Assembly (NCBI GenBank): GCA_937958985.1
Contig: CALGLV010000005.1
Span: 23,482-87,481 of the forward strand
Source: an uncultured Aquimarina sp.
GTDB taxonomy: Bacteria > Bacteroidota > Bacteroidia > Flavobacteriales > Flavobacteriaceae
Length of the DNA stretch: 64,000 bases
Direction: 5' to 3'
Shown here: positions 1-8,045 of the stretch, one piece after another
How positions within the stretch are numbered: the stretch's first letter is position 1
Layout: every line of letters begins with the position of its first letter
Position numbers and translations under genes: made by a program
The notes under the pieces: model-generated
Seen by the model: the letters and a program-made list of their open reading frames with translations, nothing else
Database searches by the model: none
What the model was told of the DNA's origin: nothing

Positions 1-638
1 AGGTGTTAGCTTTAGGAATTCATGTAGGTTGCGTAATTACTTACCCAGACGAATTTATGGTGCTAAACAAAAATAAGTTTGTTTGTAGAGCTTTAGATAA
101 CCGCATGGGAGGGTTTATGATTGCTGAAGTAGCACGTTTACTAAAAGAAAACAATATAGAGTTGCCTTTTGGATTGTATGTAACCAATTCTGTACAAGAA
201 GAAATAGGTTTACGTGGTGCTGAAATGATTACACAACGTATTAAACCTAATGTAGCTATCGTAACCGATGTATGCCACGATACTACAACACCAATGATTG
301 ATAAAAAAGCAGAAGGAGATAGTAAGATTGGAGCAGGACCTGTAATTTCTTATGCTCCAGCAATACAGCAGAATTTACGTGAACGTATTATTGAAACTGC
401 AGAAGCTAAAGAAATTCCATTTCAAAGACATGCTTCAAGCAGAGCCACAGGTACGGATACCGATGCTTTTGCTTACAGTAATGGAGGCGTAGCTTCGGCT
501 TTAATTTCATTACCACTTCGTTACATGCATACTACCGTAGAAATGGTACACCAAGATGATGTTGAAAACGTTATAAAATTGATTTATGAAACGTTGTTAA
601 CCATTAAAAATGGTGAAACGTTTAGTTATTTTGACTAA
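1..638 (+). CDS. M42 family metallopeptidase, 3' part of gene
   Basis: C-terminal part of a cytosolic dinuclear-metal aminopeptidase of the M42 (glutamyl aminopeptidase/endoglucanase M) family. The frame is open to the window edge, so the start lies upstream. Expected metal-binding and catalytic residues are visible in order: Asp in RALDNRMGG, the Glu pair in VQEEIGLRGA, Asp in IVTDVCHD, and a C-terminal His in RYMHTTVEM. M42 enzymes are about 340-360 residues, so roughly the first 40% is missing. Family membership is firm from the ligand set. The peptide substrate cannot be read from the sequence. A hairpin follows the stop. Confidence 0.9.
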   Translation, partial: VLALGIHVGCVITYPDEFMVLNKNKFVCRALDNRMGGFMIAEVARLLKENNIELPFGLYVTNSVQEEIGLRGAEMITQRIKPNVAIVTDVCHDTTTPMIDKKAEGDSKIGAGPVISYAPAIQQNLRERIIETAEAKEIPFQRHASSRATGTDTDAFAYSNGGVASALISLPLRYMHTTVEMVHQDDVENVIKLIYETLLTIKNGETFSYFD

Positions 639-648
639 TAATTTTGAA

Positions 649-692
649 AGTGAAGTTTTTTGATTGTAACACTTCGATCAAAAAACTTCACT
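649..692. terminator. 16-bp hairpin after the M42 peptidase gene
   Basis: Perfect inverted repeat, arms 649-664 and 677-692, with a 12-base loop. The arms contain runs of T6/A6, and the sequence after the right arm is AT-rich but has no long T-run. It lies 11 bases after the stop of the M42 gene and 11 bases before the NUDIX start, which fits an intrinsic terminator or attenuator. Confidence 0.6.
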
Positions 693-703
693 ATTTAATA
701 TAA

Positions 704-1243
704 ATGGAAGAATATATTGATATCCTTACGGAAGAAGGGGAGCCTACCAACGAGCAAGCATTAAAGTCGGCAGCACACCGTTTAGGATTGTGGCATGCAA
801 GCGCTCAAATTTGGATTGTAAATTCTGCAAAACAAGTTTTATTACAAAAACGAGCTAGCTGTAAAGATTCATACCCTAATTTATGGGACATTTCAGTTGC
901 AGGGCATTTATCGGCGGGCGATACTGCTAAACAAGCAGCAATTAGAGAAATAAAGGAAGAGATTGGCTTACAAATTAATCAACATGAACTTCATTTTTTT
1001 TAAAAAATAAAAAGAAGCAAAATTCCTAAAAAAGGTTTTTTCGATAATGAATATAATTATCTTTTTGCAGTAAAAAAGGATTTTGAAATTACCGATTTAG
1101 TTTTGCAAAAAGAAGAAGTTGAGGAAGTAAAATGGGTTGCAATAAATGATTTTGAGACTCAATTAGTACAAACACCTGAGCTTTATGTACCACACGGAAA
1201 TCAATATTATACATATATTATAAATGAATTAAGGTTGATATAG
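704..1243 (+). pseudogene. NUDIX hydrolase interrupted by an in-frame TAA
   Basis: A complete NUDIX hydrolase of the isopentenyl-diphosphate-isomerase-like (YfcD type) group can be read from ATG 704 to TAG 1241-1243 (179 codons), except for one in-frame TAA at 1001-1003 (codon 100). The NUDIX box is at about residues 66-88: GHLSAG, then Asp where the general consensus has Glu, then REIKEEIGL. Sequence before and after the stop is in the same frame and both halves look like one protein, with the downstream half containing KKGFFDNEYNYLFAV and ending YTYIINELRLI. The stop sits at the junction of T8 and A6 runs, and a single base change (TAA to AAA) would restore the frame. The truncated 99-residue product keeps the NUDIX box but lacks the C-terminal strands, so I call it a likely pseudogene. 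Readthrough or a sequence error is possible. Confidence 0.8.
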
Positions 1244-1291
1244 TTAAGATTCAATTATATTTATCGATTAAAATAAACTCAAAAATATACA

Positions 1292-2407
1292 ATGAAAAAA
1301 ATTATAACTATAAGCCTTATGGCGCTTGTTTTTTCTTGTTCTAAAAAAGAAGAAGGATATAGCATTTCAGGTGACTTGACAGGTTTTGAATCTAAGGACA
1401 TGGTTTACATAAATACAGTAAGCGATGCTAACAGACCTATTATAATAGATTCAATACAAATGATTGATGGTAAATTCAGTCTTGATTTACCCGCTCCAAC
1501 GAGTAAAGATTTTTACTTTTTAAGTTTTGCGAAATCTACTAAAGGAAATATTTTATTTATTTCAGAAAATAAAGCATTAAAAATTAAGGCTGATGTTAAT
1601 GATCTACGTGGTGCTAGAATTGATGGAGGAGAAGAAAATAAAACTTTTGTTAACTTTTTAGATCAAATAAATAAACTTGGCGCTGTAGCGCAGGATATTA
1701 CAAAAGAAAACAATATAGCGAAACAAAATGCGGATTATCCAGGTTTACAAAATGCTCAAAAACGTAAAGATTCTTTAGCCGTAGCTAGTAAGGAAATGCG
1801 TTTAAGAATTTTAGGAGAAACACCCAATACCGTAGCAGCAATTATGGCTTTGACAGATTTGGTAAGTCAAAAAATGATAAAATCAACCGAAGCTAAGGCC
1901 TATTATGAAAAATTTACTCCAGAAATGAAAAGCTCTAGACTAGGAAGAAATGCGGAAACAGCAATTAGTTCTATTATAGAAACAAGTAATAAAATAGGGG
2001 ATAAGGTATCTAATTTTACTGCACCATCATTATCGGGTGAAAAATTAAGTTTGAATGATAATTTAGGTAAAATAACAATTTTAGACTTTTGGGCATCTTG
2101 GTGCAGACCTTGTAGAGCAGAAAATCCTAATGTAGTTCGCATTTACAATAAGTATAAAAGTAAAGGTTTAGAAATTATAGGGATATCTTTTGATCAAAAA
2201 GCCGAAAAATGGCAAAAAGCTGTTGAAAATGACGGATTAACATGGAAACATGTATCAAATTTAAAAGGTTGGCAAGAGCCTTTAGGAAAGCCTTTTGGAG
2301 TACGTTCTATACCAACAACTTACTTGTTGGATGAAAATGGGGTAATTATAGCTAAAAACCTTAGAGGACAAGCGCTAGAAAATAAAATAGCTGAATTATT
2401 GAATTAG
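1292..2407 (+). CDS. TlpA/ResA-like thioredoxin-fold lipoprotein
   Basis: Probable periplasmic or membrane-anchored thiol-disulfide oxidoreductase. The N-terminus is a lipoprotein signal (lipobox ending LVFSC, lipidated Cys16). Residues about 20-120 resemble the DUF4369 beta domain that often precedes thioredoxin domains in Bacteroidota. A central helical stretch follows, and residues about 235-371 form an AhpC/TSA-TlpA domain with the active site WCRPC (Cys271, Cys274) and the cis-proline loop RSIPTTYLL. Both redox cysteines are present, in contrast to the protein at 25826. The gene stands alone and is followed by a terminator shared with the convergent gene. The redox partner is unknown. 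Confidence 0.88.
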   Translation: MKKIITISLMALVFSCSKKEEGYSISGDLTGFESKDMVYINTVSDANRPIIIDSIQMIDGKFSLDLPAPTSKDFYFLSFAKSTKGNILFISENKALKIKADVNDLRGARIDGGEENKTFVNFLDQINKLGAVAQDITKENNIAKQNADYPGLQNAQKRKDSLAVASKEMRLRILGETPNTVAAIMALTDLVSQKMIKSTEAKAYYEKFTPEMKSSRLGRNAETAISSIIETSNKIGDKVSNFTAPSLSGEKLSLNDNLGKITILDFWASWCRPCRAENPNVVRIYNKYKSKGLEIIGISFDQKAEKWQKAVENDGLTWKHVSNLKGWQEPLGKPFGVRSIPTTYLLDENGVIIAKNLRGQALENKIAELLN

Positions 2408-2431
2408 TAAAGCTAATTAACAGCAGTATTG

Positions 2432-2464
2432 AAAAAGGGTGTTTATTTAAACATCCTTTTTTTT
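2432..2464. terminator. Bidirectional terminator
   Basis: Inverted repeat AAAAAGGGTGTTTA / TAAACATCCTTTTT with a two-base loop and T-runs on both strands. It lies between the convergent thioredoxin lipoprotein gene (+) and the small secreted protein gene (-). Confidence 0.8.
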
Positions 2465-2978
2465 ATAACTTGATAAACCTAAAAACAGGACCTACAGCTT
2501 CACAACTATCGGTATCTCTGGCGTAAAACTCATAAGGGCCATTTTTTAAATTTTCAAAGATATTAGAAGCTTGAAAATCTTTGCCGTTCAAAGAATATTC
2601 ATAATTTCCATCTTCTCGAGTGTAAATTTTAATAGTATTATCCTCCTTTTTAACTGAAATTCTATTTATAGCTGGGCCTTCTGCACCTTTTACATAAAAA
2701 GTTTTAACAGCTAAATAATTTTCATCCTCTTCTTTAGTAATGGTAACTACATATTTTCCTGGGTCATATACTGTAATTGTTTTTTCATATTCTTCGGTAC
2801 TCCAATCGTAGTACGAATCTTCTCCATCATCACCATCCAGCACAACTTCGTCTCCTAAGCACATGGTAACGGTAATGTAGCTATTGGAAACAGAACTTTC
2901 TATATTACTTGTTTGGGAGAAACACAAATTATTGCTTCCCAAGTAGATTAAAAAAAAACAGATTACTTTATTTAACAT
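2463..2978 (-). CDS. Small secreted PKD/SprB-like protein without sorting domain
   Basis: 171-residue exported protein of unknown function. A Sec signal peptide ends near CFSQ (about residue 22). The body has two modules: a PKD-like segment (CLGDEVVLDGDDGEDSYYDW, then EKTITVYDPGKYVVTI) and a segment YEYSLNGKDFQASNIF followed by YEFYARDTDSCEAVG. In large T9SS type B proteins this same pair normally precedes a YPxFFTPNGDG-type sorting domain. Here the protein stops at that boundary (FRFIKL), and the terminator follows at once, so it is not visibly a frameshift. It is third in a minus-strand set after the kmo-like gene and the GNAT gene (21-base gap). It may be secreted to the periplasm only. 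Function is not known. Confidence 0.7.
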   Translation of the reverse strand: MLNKVICFFLIYLGSNNLCFSQTSNIESSVSNSYITVTMCLGDEVVLDGDDGEDSYYDWSTEEYEKTITVYDPGKYVVTITKEEDENYLAVKTFYVKGAEGPAINRISVKKEDNTIKIYTREDGNYEYSLNGKDFQASNIFENLKNGPYEFYARDTDSCEAVGPVFRFIKL

Positions 2979-2999
2979 AAGAGCTTAAAAATACTAAAA

Positions 3000-3437
3000 T
3001 TATTGGTTTTGCAAAACCATGAGTTGATGAGAGATTCCTGTTTTTTGTGAAGCATACACCTTACCAGTAGCTTTAAAATTATTTTTTAAATAAAACGGTA
3101 TTGCCGATACGCGTGCACTTAATTGAATTGTAATAATAGCATCGGAAAGCAAAGCAATTGATATTAATGTTGATAAAATAGATTTTCCTACTCCTTGTTT
3201 TTGCTTCTCAGCTACTACAGTCATCTGAGAAATTACAGCTTTCTCTTTGATTAATGTAAGTCTGCCAGTACCAATTACTACATTGTTTTCTAGGGCAATT
3301 ATATGTTTACTTTGTTTTTCGTAAACATCGTTTATTAATTCTTGTGCATTTGTATAACCTTCAAAAAATAATTTTTTGCGCAGGTTAACACCTTCTAGAT
3401 AAAAAAGGCTATTAAATGCGACACTTATAATTTCCAT
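3000..3437 (-). CDS. GNAT family N-acetyltransferase
   Basis: 145-residue GCN5-related acetyltransferase, expected to transfer acetyl from acetyl-CoA to an amine. The acetyl-CoA binding motif is QKQGVGKSILSTLI near residues 79-92, preceded by the usual strand (AVISQMTVV). The C-terminal FYLKNNFKATGKVYA matches the GNAT end region. The ATG is 8 bases downstream of the kynurenine monooxygenase stop, so the two are probably cotranscribed. The substrate is unknown and a functional link to tryptophan catabolism is not shown. Confidence 0.85.
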   Translation of the reverse strand: MEIISVAFNSLFYLEGVNLRKKLFFEGYTNAQELINDVYEKQSKHIIALENNVVIGTGRLTLIKEKAVISQMTVVAEKQKQGVGKSILSTLISIALLSDAIITIQLSARVSAIPFYLKNNFKATGKVYASQKTGISHQLMVLQNQ

Positions 3438-3445
3438 TAGTTGGA

Positions 3446-4801
3446 TTATTTACCGTGAAGGATTTCTGCTTTTTCCTTAATTTTATTCATTACAATTTCG
3501 CTATCCCAAAGCGTTTCAATGTTATTCATAGTCATGATTTCGGACATAATTTTTTCTTGCTGTTCACCTAAGCCTAGAGCTTCAGCATACGGTTTGTTTG
3601 AAAATGTGACCCTAGAATATAAAGGCACCCATAGTTTAGGATAGGTAGCAGTAAATTTCTTTTCAATTTTTTTCTGTAAAATAAAAGAAGGATCGGCTGT
3701 TTTAGAACTCATTTCCATAAAGTTTCTGTAGGAAAGTTCGGCAATAGCATCTGCATTGGGTTTGCGTTTATTTTGATAGGCTTCAAAAATAGCTTGCCAA
3801 TTATCATCTCCTAGTTTACCTATAATCTGGTCTAGTTCATAAACATCTTCAAAGCCTGCGTTCATACCCTGTCCGTAAAAAGGTACGATAGCATGGGCAG
3901 AATCTCCTACCAATGCTACTTTATCCCAATATGTCCAAGGAAAACATTTAGTGGTTACCAGTGCGCTTGTAGGATTGTTTTGAAAATCTTCTAAAAGAGT
4001 AGGCATTATTGCTAAGGTATCAGGGAAGTGAATTTTCCAAAAATCAGTAATGCTTTCTGCTGTTTGAAGCTCCTCAAAAGAGTTTTTGCCTTCATGAGGC
4101 ATAAATAGGGTGCAAGTAAAACTTCCATCTAAATTAGGGAGCGCAATTAGCATAAATTTACCTCTAGGCCATATATGTAAAGAGTTTGTATCTATTAGGT
4201 GTTTACCGTCTTTACCAGCAGGTATACTTAGCTCTTTATATCCGGTATTTAAAAAATCTTGTGAATAATTAAAACGACTTCTGCGTTGCATTTTATGTCG
4301 TACTCTTGAAAAAGCACCGTCACAGCCAAATATTAAATCAAATTGATATTCTTGCCATTTTCCTTTTTCAGTTTCGCCTGTATATATTTTAGCTTCGGGT
4401 AAATTAATATCCCACACTTTTTCTTCAAACTTAAAAATAGCACCAGCCTCTTCGGCAAGGTCAATCATTTTACGGTTTAGTACCCCACGTGAAATCGAGT
4501 AAATAGCTTCGCCATCTTTACCGTAATTTTGTGTGTAATCGTCTTTGTCATTTACATGAATAAAACGTTTATTCATTGGTAAACCAAGGTCTTCTACTTC
4601 TTTCTTAATTCCAGCTTTTTCTAAAGCATTCCAACCTCTAACGGACATTGCTAAATTAATGGAACGTCCACTAAATTTAATTTTTCTAATATCTGGGCGG
4701 CGATCAAATATAGTAACTTGGTAATTACGTTTACATAAGTAAATGGCTAAAAGAGAACCAACAAGTCCGCTTCCAACAATGGCTATATTGGGTTGTTTCA
4801 T
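3446..4801 (-). CDS. kmo: Kynurenine 3-monooxygenase (FAD-dependent)
   Basis: Flavoprotein hydroxylase predicted to convert L-kynurenine to 3-hydroxykynurenine using NADPH and O2, a step in tryptophan breakdown and de novo NAD synthesis from tryptophan. The Rossmann FAD motif VGSGLVGS is at residues 9-16. SGRSINLAMSVRG, the GCDGAFSRVR motif and the second FAD motif ALVGDSAHAIVPFYGQGMNA are all typical of KMO rather than of other group A hydroxylases. The length, 451 residues, is normal. No other kynurenine pathway gene is in the window, so pathway partners must be elsewhere. It is first in a minus-strand set with GNAT and a small secreted protein. Confidence 0.92.
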   Translation of the reverse strand: MKQPNIAIVGSGLVGSLLAIYLCKRNYQVTIFDRRPDIRKIKFSGRSINLAMSVRGWNALEKAGIKKEVEDLGLPMNKRFIHVNDKDDYTQNYGKDGEAIYSISRGVLNRKMIDLAEEAGAIFKFEEKVWDINLPEAKIYTGETEKGKWQEYQFDLIFGCDGAFSRVRHKMQRRSRFNYSQDFLNTGYKELSIPAGKDGKHLIDTNSLHIWPRGKFMLIALPNLDGSFTCTLFMPHEGKNSFEELQTAESITDFWKIHFPDTLAIMPTLLEDFQNNPTSALVTTKCFPWTYWDKVALVGDSAHAIVPFYGQGMNAGFEDVYELDQIIGKLGDDNWQAIFEAYQNKRKPNADAIAELSYRNFMEMSSKTADPSFILQKKIEKKFTATYPKLWVPLYSRVTFSNKPYAEALGLGEQQEKIMSEIMTMNNIETLWDSEIVMNKIKEKAEILHGK

Positions 4802-4960
4802 TTTGTGTTTAATGTACTCTTTGCCTAAAAAAATCGATTATACTTCAGGTTAAAACGCAAGTTAAGTATAAATTTCAACTTTATTAAGTCTAGTAAAATC
4901 CGATTGGATAGACTTATCTTAAAATTGTTATAAAAAAAAATAGAACCATGGCACACCGCT

Positions 4961-4968
4961 TACTTTTG
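4961..4968 (+). promoter_or_regulatory. Bacteroidota -7 promoter element
   Basis: TACTTTTG matches the TAnnTTTG -7 consensus and ends 16 bases before the ATG of the flavin reductase. The -33 region is not clear. Confidence 0.5.
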
Positions 4969-4984
4969 AAGTAAATTTTTGAAA

Positions 4985-5629
4985 ATGAAAAAACACTTAA
5001 CTCACGAAGAAATAAATAATTTAGATCGCTTTCCTAAAGTGAATTTAATGAATAGTGTAACAGGATATAAATCGGCAAACCTTATCGGAACAAAAAATTC
5101 CGAAGGGGCAACAAACTTGGCTATTTTCAATTCGGTTTGTCACCTAGGGAGCAGTCCATCGTTAATTCATTTTACGTTGAGGCCACATACGGTAGCTAGG
5201 CATACCTACGAAAATATATTAAGCACTAAATATTTTACGGTTAATCAGGTTCATAGCGGCATTATTAAACAAGCGCATCATACGGCAGCAAGTTTTGAAG
5301 AAAGTGTTTCTGAATTCACTGCAGCAGGACTAACAGAAGAGTATAAAACTGATTTTTACGCTCCATTTGTTCGTGAAAGTGCGATACAATTAGGTTGTGA
5401 ATATGTAAACACGTATAAAATTAAAGAAAACGGGTGTTTGTTAGTAATTGGAGCGATTAAACATTTGTATTTTGATGAACATATTCAAGATAGTGATGGT
5501 TTTTTAAATTTAGAAAAAGCAGCAACTGTTTGTATTAATGGTTTGGACGAATATGCTTTACCTAAGCCTTTAGACAGGTTTGAATATGCGCGACCTAATG
5601 AAGCGGTTAAAAGTAAAATTCTTAAATAG
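4985..5629 (+). CDS. Flavin reductase-like FMN-binding protein
   Basis: 214-residue protein of the flavin reductase-like (FMN-binding split barrel) family. Recognisable stretches are TGYKSANLIGTKNSEGATNL near the N-terminus, HFTLRPHTVARHTYENI, and YFTVNQV. Members bind FMN and reduce flavins or act as NAD(P)H oxidoreductases. The substrate is not predictable. I choose ATG 4985 over the in-frame TTG at 4979 because ATG gives the normal MKKHLTHEEIN start and a promoter motif ends at 4968. It is divergent from kmo. A link to the flavin-dependent kmo is conceivable but unproven. Confidence 0.82.
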   Translation: MKKHLTHEEINNLDRFPKVNLMNSVTGYKSANLIGTKNSEGATNLAIFNSVCHLGSSPSLIHFTLRPHTVARHTYENILSTKYFTVNQVHSGIIKQAHHTAASFEESVSEFTAAGLTEEYKTDFYAPFVRESAIQLGCEYVNTYKIKENGCLLVIGAIKHLYFDEHIQDSDGFLNLEKAATVCINGLDEYALPKPLDRFEYARPNEAVKSKILK

Positions 5630-5654
5630 TTTACCCCACTAACAGGTAAACATT

Positions 5655-5662
5655 TATATTTG
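5655..5662 (+). promoter_or_regulatory. Bacteroidota -7 promoter element
   Basis: TATATTTG matches TAnnTTTG and lies 27 bases before the TTG start of the ABC exporter. The longest open frame begins inside this motif at 5660, which argues for the downstream start. Confidence 0.5.
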
Positions 5663-5689
5663 TGTACTTGTATTTCTAAAACCACTTTA

Positions 5690-7450
5690 TTGAAGTCATT
5701 AAAACATATTAACACTTATTTTTCAAAGTATAAAGTACGTTTAATTTTAGGGTTATTTATAGCCATCGGATCTCGGATTTTTGCTGTTGCCGTACCTAAA
5801 TTAGTAGGCGATTCGGTTTCTATTGTTGAGCAATATCAAAAAGGCTTAGTCACTGACTTAAGTGAGGTAAGGCACCAATTAATTTTAAACATAGTTTTAA
5901 TAATTGGAGTAGCTTTAGCTGCAGGTTTTTTAATGTTTTTAATGCGTCAAACTTTTATAGTGGTTTCTAGGTTTATTGAATTTGACCTTAAAAATGAAAT
6001 TTACAATCACTACCAAAAACTTTCGTTAAGTTTCTACAAATCCAACCGTACTGGCGATTTAATGAGCCGTATTAGTGAAGATGTAATGAAGGTAAGGATG
6101 TACGCTGGCCCAGCTTTAATGTATAGTGTAAATACAATTACACTGTTTATTATTTGCTTATTTTATATGTCGAGTGTGGCTCCTAAATTAACTTTATATA
6201 CCGTAGCACCATTACCTTTTTTAAGTATTGCTATTTATTTTTTAAGTGTAGCTATAAATAAACGTACAACGGTAGTACAAGAATATTTATCCAAACTTAC
6301 ATCGGTTACTCAAGAGGCATTTAGTGGAATATCCGTTGTTAAGGCTTACGGTATTCAAAAAAGTACACAACAAAATTTCGATCAAATTGCAGCGGAGCAT
6401 AAAGAAAAGAGTATCCATTTAGCTAGTGTTCAAGCATTATTTTTTCCTTTAATGGTTTTATTAATAGGAGCAAGTAATGTTATTGTAATTTATGTAGGAG
6501 GGCAACAATACATTGATGGAGAAATAAAAGACTTTGGTATTTTAGTGCAGTTTATTATTTATGTAAATATGCTAACATGGCCTGTGGCCACTGTAGGCTG
6601 GGTGTCTTCTATAGTACAACAAGCGGAAGCCTCACAAAAAAGAATTAATGAATTTTTGGACACCACACCAGAAATCACAGATTCAGTTGAAAAAGAAAGC
6701 TTTAAATTAAATAACACTATAAGATTTGATAATGTAAGTTTTACTTATCCCGATACCGGTATAGAGGCTTTAAAAAAGGTGTCATTTACCTTACAAAAAG
6801 GTAAAACACTGGGTATAGTAGGTAATACAGGTTCTGGTAAATCTACTTTATTAGAGCTGTTAGCGCGTTTATACGACCCTACAAGCGGTGTTATATACAT
6901 AGATGATGTCCCTTTAAAAAATATAAGTTTAGAGACTTTAAGATCAAAAATTGGTTTTGTACCTCAAGATGCTTTTCTGTTTAGTGATACTATAGCTAAT
7001 AATTTACGTTTTGGAAAAGAAAATGCGACAGACAAAGAACTAATCGAAGCTACTGAATTGGCTTCGGTACATCATAATATTATTAATTTTAAAAATGGTT
7101 ACAATACACTTTTAGGAGAACGAGGGGTAACTTTATCAGGGGGGCAAAAACAACGCGTTTCCATAGCGCGTACAGTGATTAAAAAGCCTGAAATATTATT
7201 GTTAGACGATTGTTTATCTGCAGTCGATACAGAAACAGAAGAACAAATTGTAGCAAATATTAATAATTTGGCAGAAGAAAAAACGGCGCTTATTGTGAGT
7301 CATCGAATTTCTTCGGTTCAAAACGCAGATTTAATATTGGTTTTAGAAGAAGGAAAACTCATACAAACAGGTACTGATGCAGCACTTAAAGCAGCCAATG
7401 GGTACTATCAAAAACTGTATGATAAACAGCTAAAACAAAAAGATTTTTAA
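5690..7450 (+). CDS. ABC exporter half-transporter (MdlA/YheI-like)
   Basis: Inner-membrane ATP-dependent exporter with a fused six-helix transmembrane domain (about residues 1-310) and a C-terminal ATPase domain. The Walker A motif is GNTGSGKST, the signature is LSGGQKQR, and the D-loop is SAVD. Walker B reads ILLLDD: the catalytic Glu seen in most exporters is Asp, as in one half of heterodimeric exporters such as MdlA or YheI. No partner half-transporter is nearby. The start is taken at TTG 5690, giving KSLKHINTYF as in related exporters. The upstream TTG at 5660 overlaps the promoter. The substrate is unknown (drug or lipid). Confidence 0.87.
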   Translation: MKSLKHINTYFSKYKVRLILGLFIAIGSRIFAVAVPKLVGDSVSIVEQYQKGLVTDLSEVRHQLILNIVLIIGVALAAGFLMFLMRQTFIVVSRFIEFDLKNEIYNHYQKLSLSFYKSNRTGDLMSRISEDVMKVRMYAGPALMYSVNTITLFIICLFYMSSVAPKLTLYTVAPLPFLSIAIYFLSVAINKRTTVVQEYLSKLTSVTQEAFSGISVVKAYGIQKSTQQNFDQIAAEHKEKSIHLASVQALFFPLMVLLIGASNVIVIYVGGQQYIDGEIKDFGILVQFIIYVNMLTWPVATVGWVSSIVQQAEASQKRINEFLDTTPEITDSVEKESFKLNNTIRFDNVSFTYPDTGIEALKKVSFTLQKGKTLGIVGNTGSGKSTLLELLARLYDPTSGVIYIDDVPLKNISLETLRSKIGFVPQDAFLFSDTIANNLRFGKENATDKELIEATELASVHHNIINFKNGYNTLLGERGVTLSGGQKQRVSIARTVIKKPEILLLDDCLSAVDTETEEQIVANINNLAEEKTALIVSHRISSVQNADLILVLEEGKLIQTGTDAALKAANGYYQKLYDKQLKQKDF

Positions 7451-7518
7451 CTTTTTTTTGTGTGCGTTGATTTTTTTTTCCATTTTTGGATTAGATAACT
7501 AAAGAAATAATAAATATT

Positions 7519-7911
7519 ATGGGTGATTATGGAACATTAGAAAAAGAAGAAATTTTTTCTAAAGTTTTGAGAGCAGGGAGAAGAACTTATTTCTTCGATG
7601 TTAGAGCTACAAAAGCGGGAGATTACTATATAACCATAACTGAGAGTAAAAAATTTACTAACGATGACGGTTCTTTTCATTATAAAAAACATAAAATTTA
7701 CTTGTACAAAGAAGATTTTACTGGTTTTACTGAAATTTTAAATGAAATGACTAATTATGTAATTAACGAAAAAGGGCAAGAGGTTATTAGCGAGCGTCAC
7801 CAAAAGGATTATCAAAAACCATATGAAGCTTTATTAGGAGATTCGAATGAAAAAGTAATACCCACTGAAAGTACATTGGGATTTACCGATGTAAGCTTTG
7901 AAGATATATAA
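7519..7911 (+). CDS. DUF3276 (PUR family) nucleic-acid-binding protein
   Basis: 130-residue protein of the DUF3276/PUR family, widespread in Bacteroidota and spirochetes. The PUR fold binds single-stranded nucleic acid (BpuR of Borrelia is the known example). Typical features are KEEIFSKVLRAGRRTYFFDV at the N-terminus, YYITITESKK, and HKIYLYKEDFTGF. The last about 45 residues are an acidic, probably disordered tail. It is monocistronic and followed by a strong terminator. A weak promoter candidate, CATTTTTG at 7491-7498 with TTG 21 bases upstream, differs from consensus at one position. Confidence 0.88.
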   Translation: MGDYGTLEKEEIFSKVLRAGRRTYFFDVRATKAGDYYITITESKKFTNDDGSFHYKKHKIYLYKEDFTGFTEILNEMTNYVINEKGQEVISERHQKDYQKPYEALLGDSNEKVIPTESTLGFTDVSFEDI

Positions 7912-7978
7912 CAGTAATACCCGAGTGTTTTCGGAGAATAAACTATTCTGAAACAAACAACTATACTGACTAAACTAG

Positions 7979-8010
7979 AAAAAGGCTACTTGTAATGAGT
8001 AGCCTTTTTT
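7979..8010. terminator. Strong intrinsic terminator
   Basis: Twelve-pair stem AAAAAGGCTACT / AGTAGCCTTTTT with a 7-base loop, and T-runs in both directions. It separates the DUF3276 gene (+) from the convergent DUF3810 gene (-). Confidence 0.88.
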
Positions 8011-8045
8011 GCGTATTAAAATGTAGCTAAAAAGCAGTCTTATTT

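Noticed and set aside
990..1010. Programmed frameshift at the T8-A6 run in the NUDIX gene
   Set aside because: The sequence before and after the stop is in the same frame, so a single frameshift would not restore the protein.
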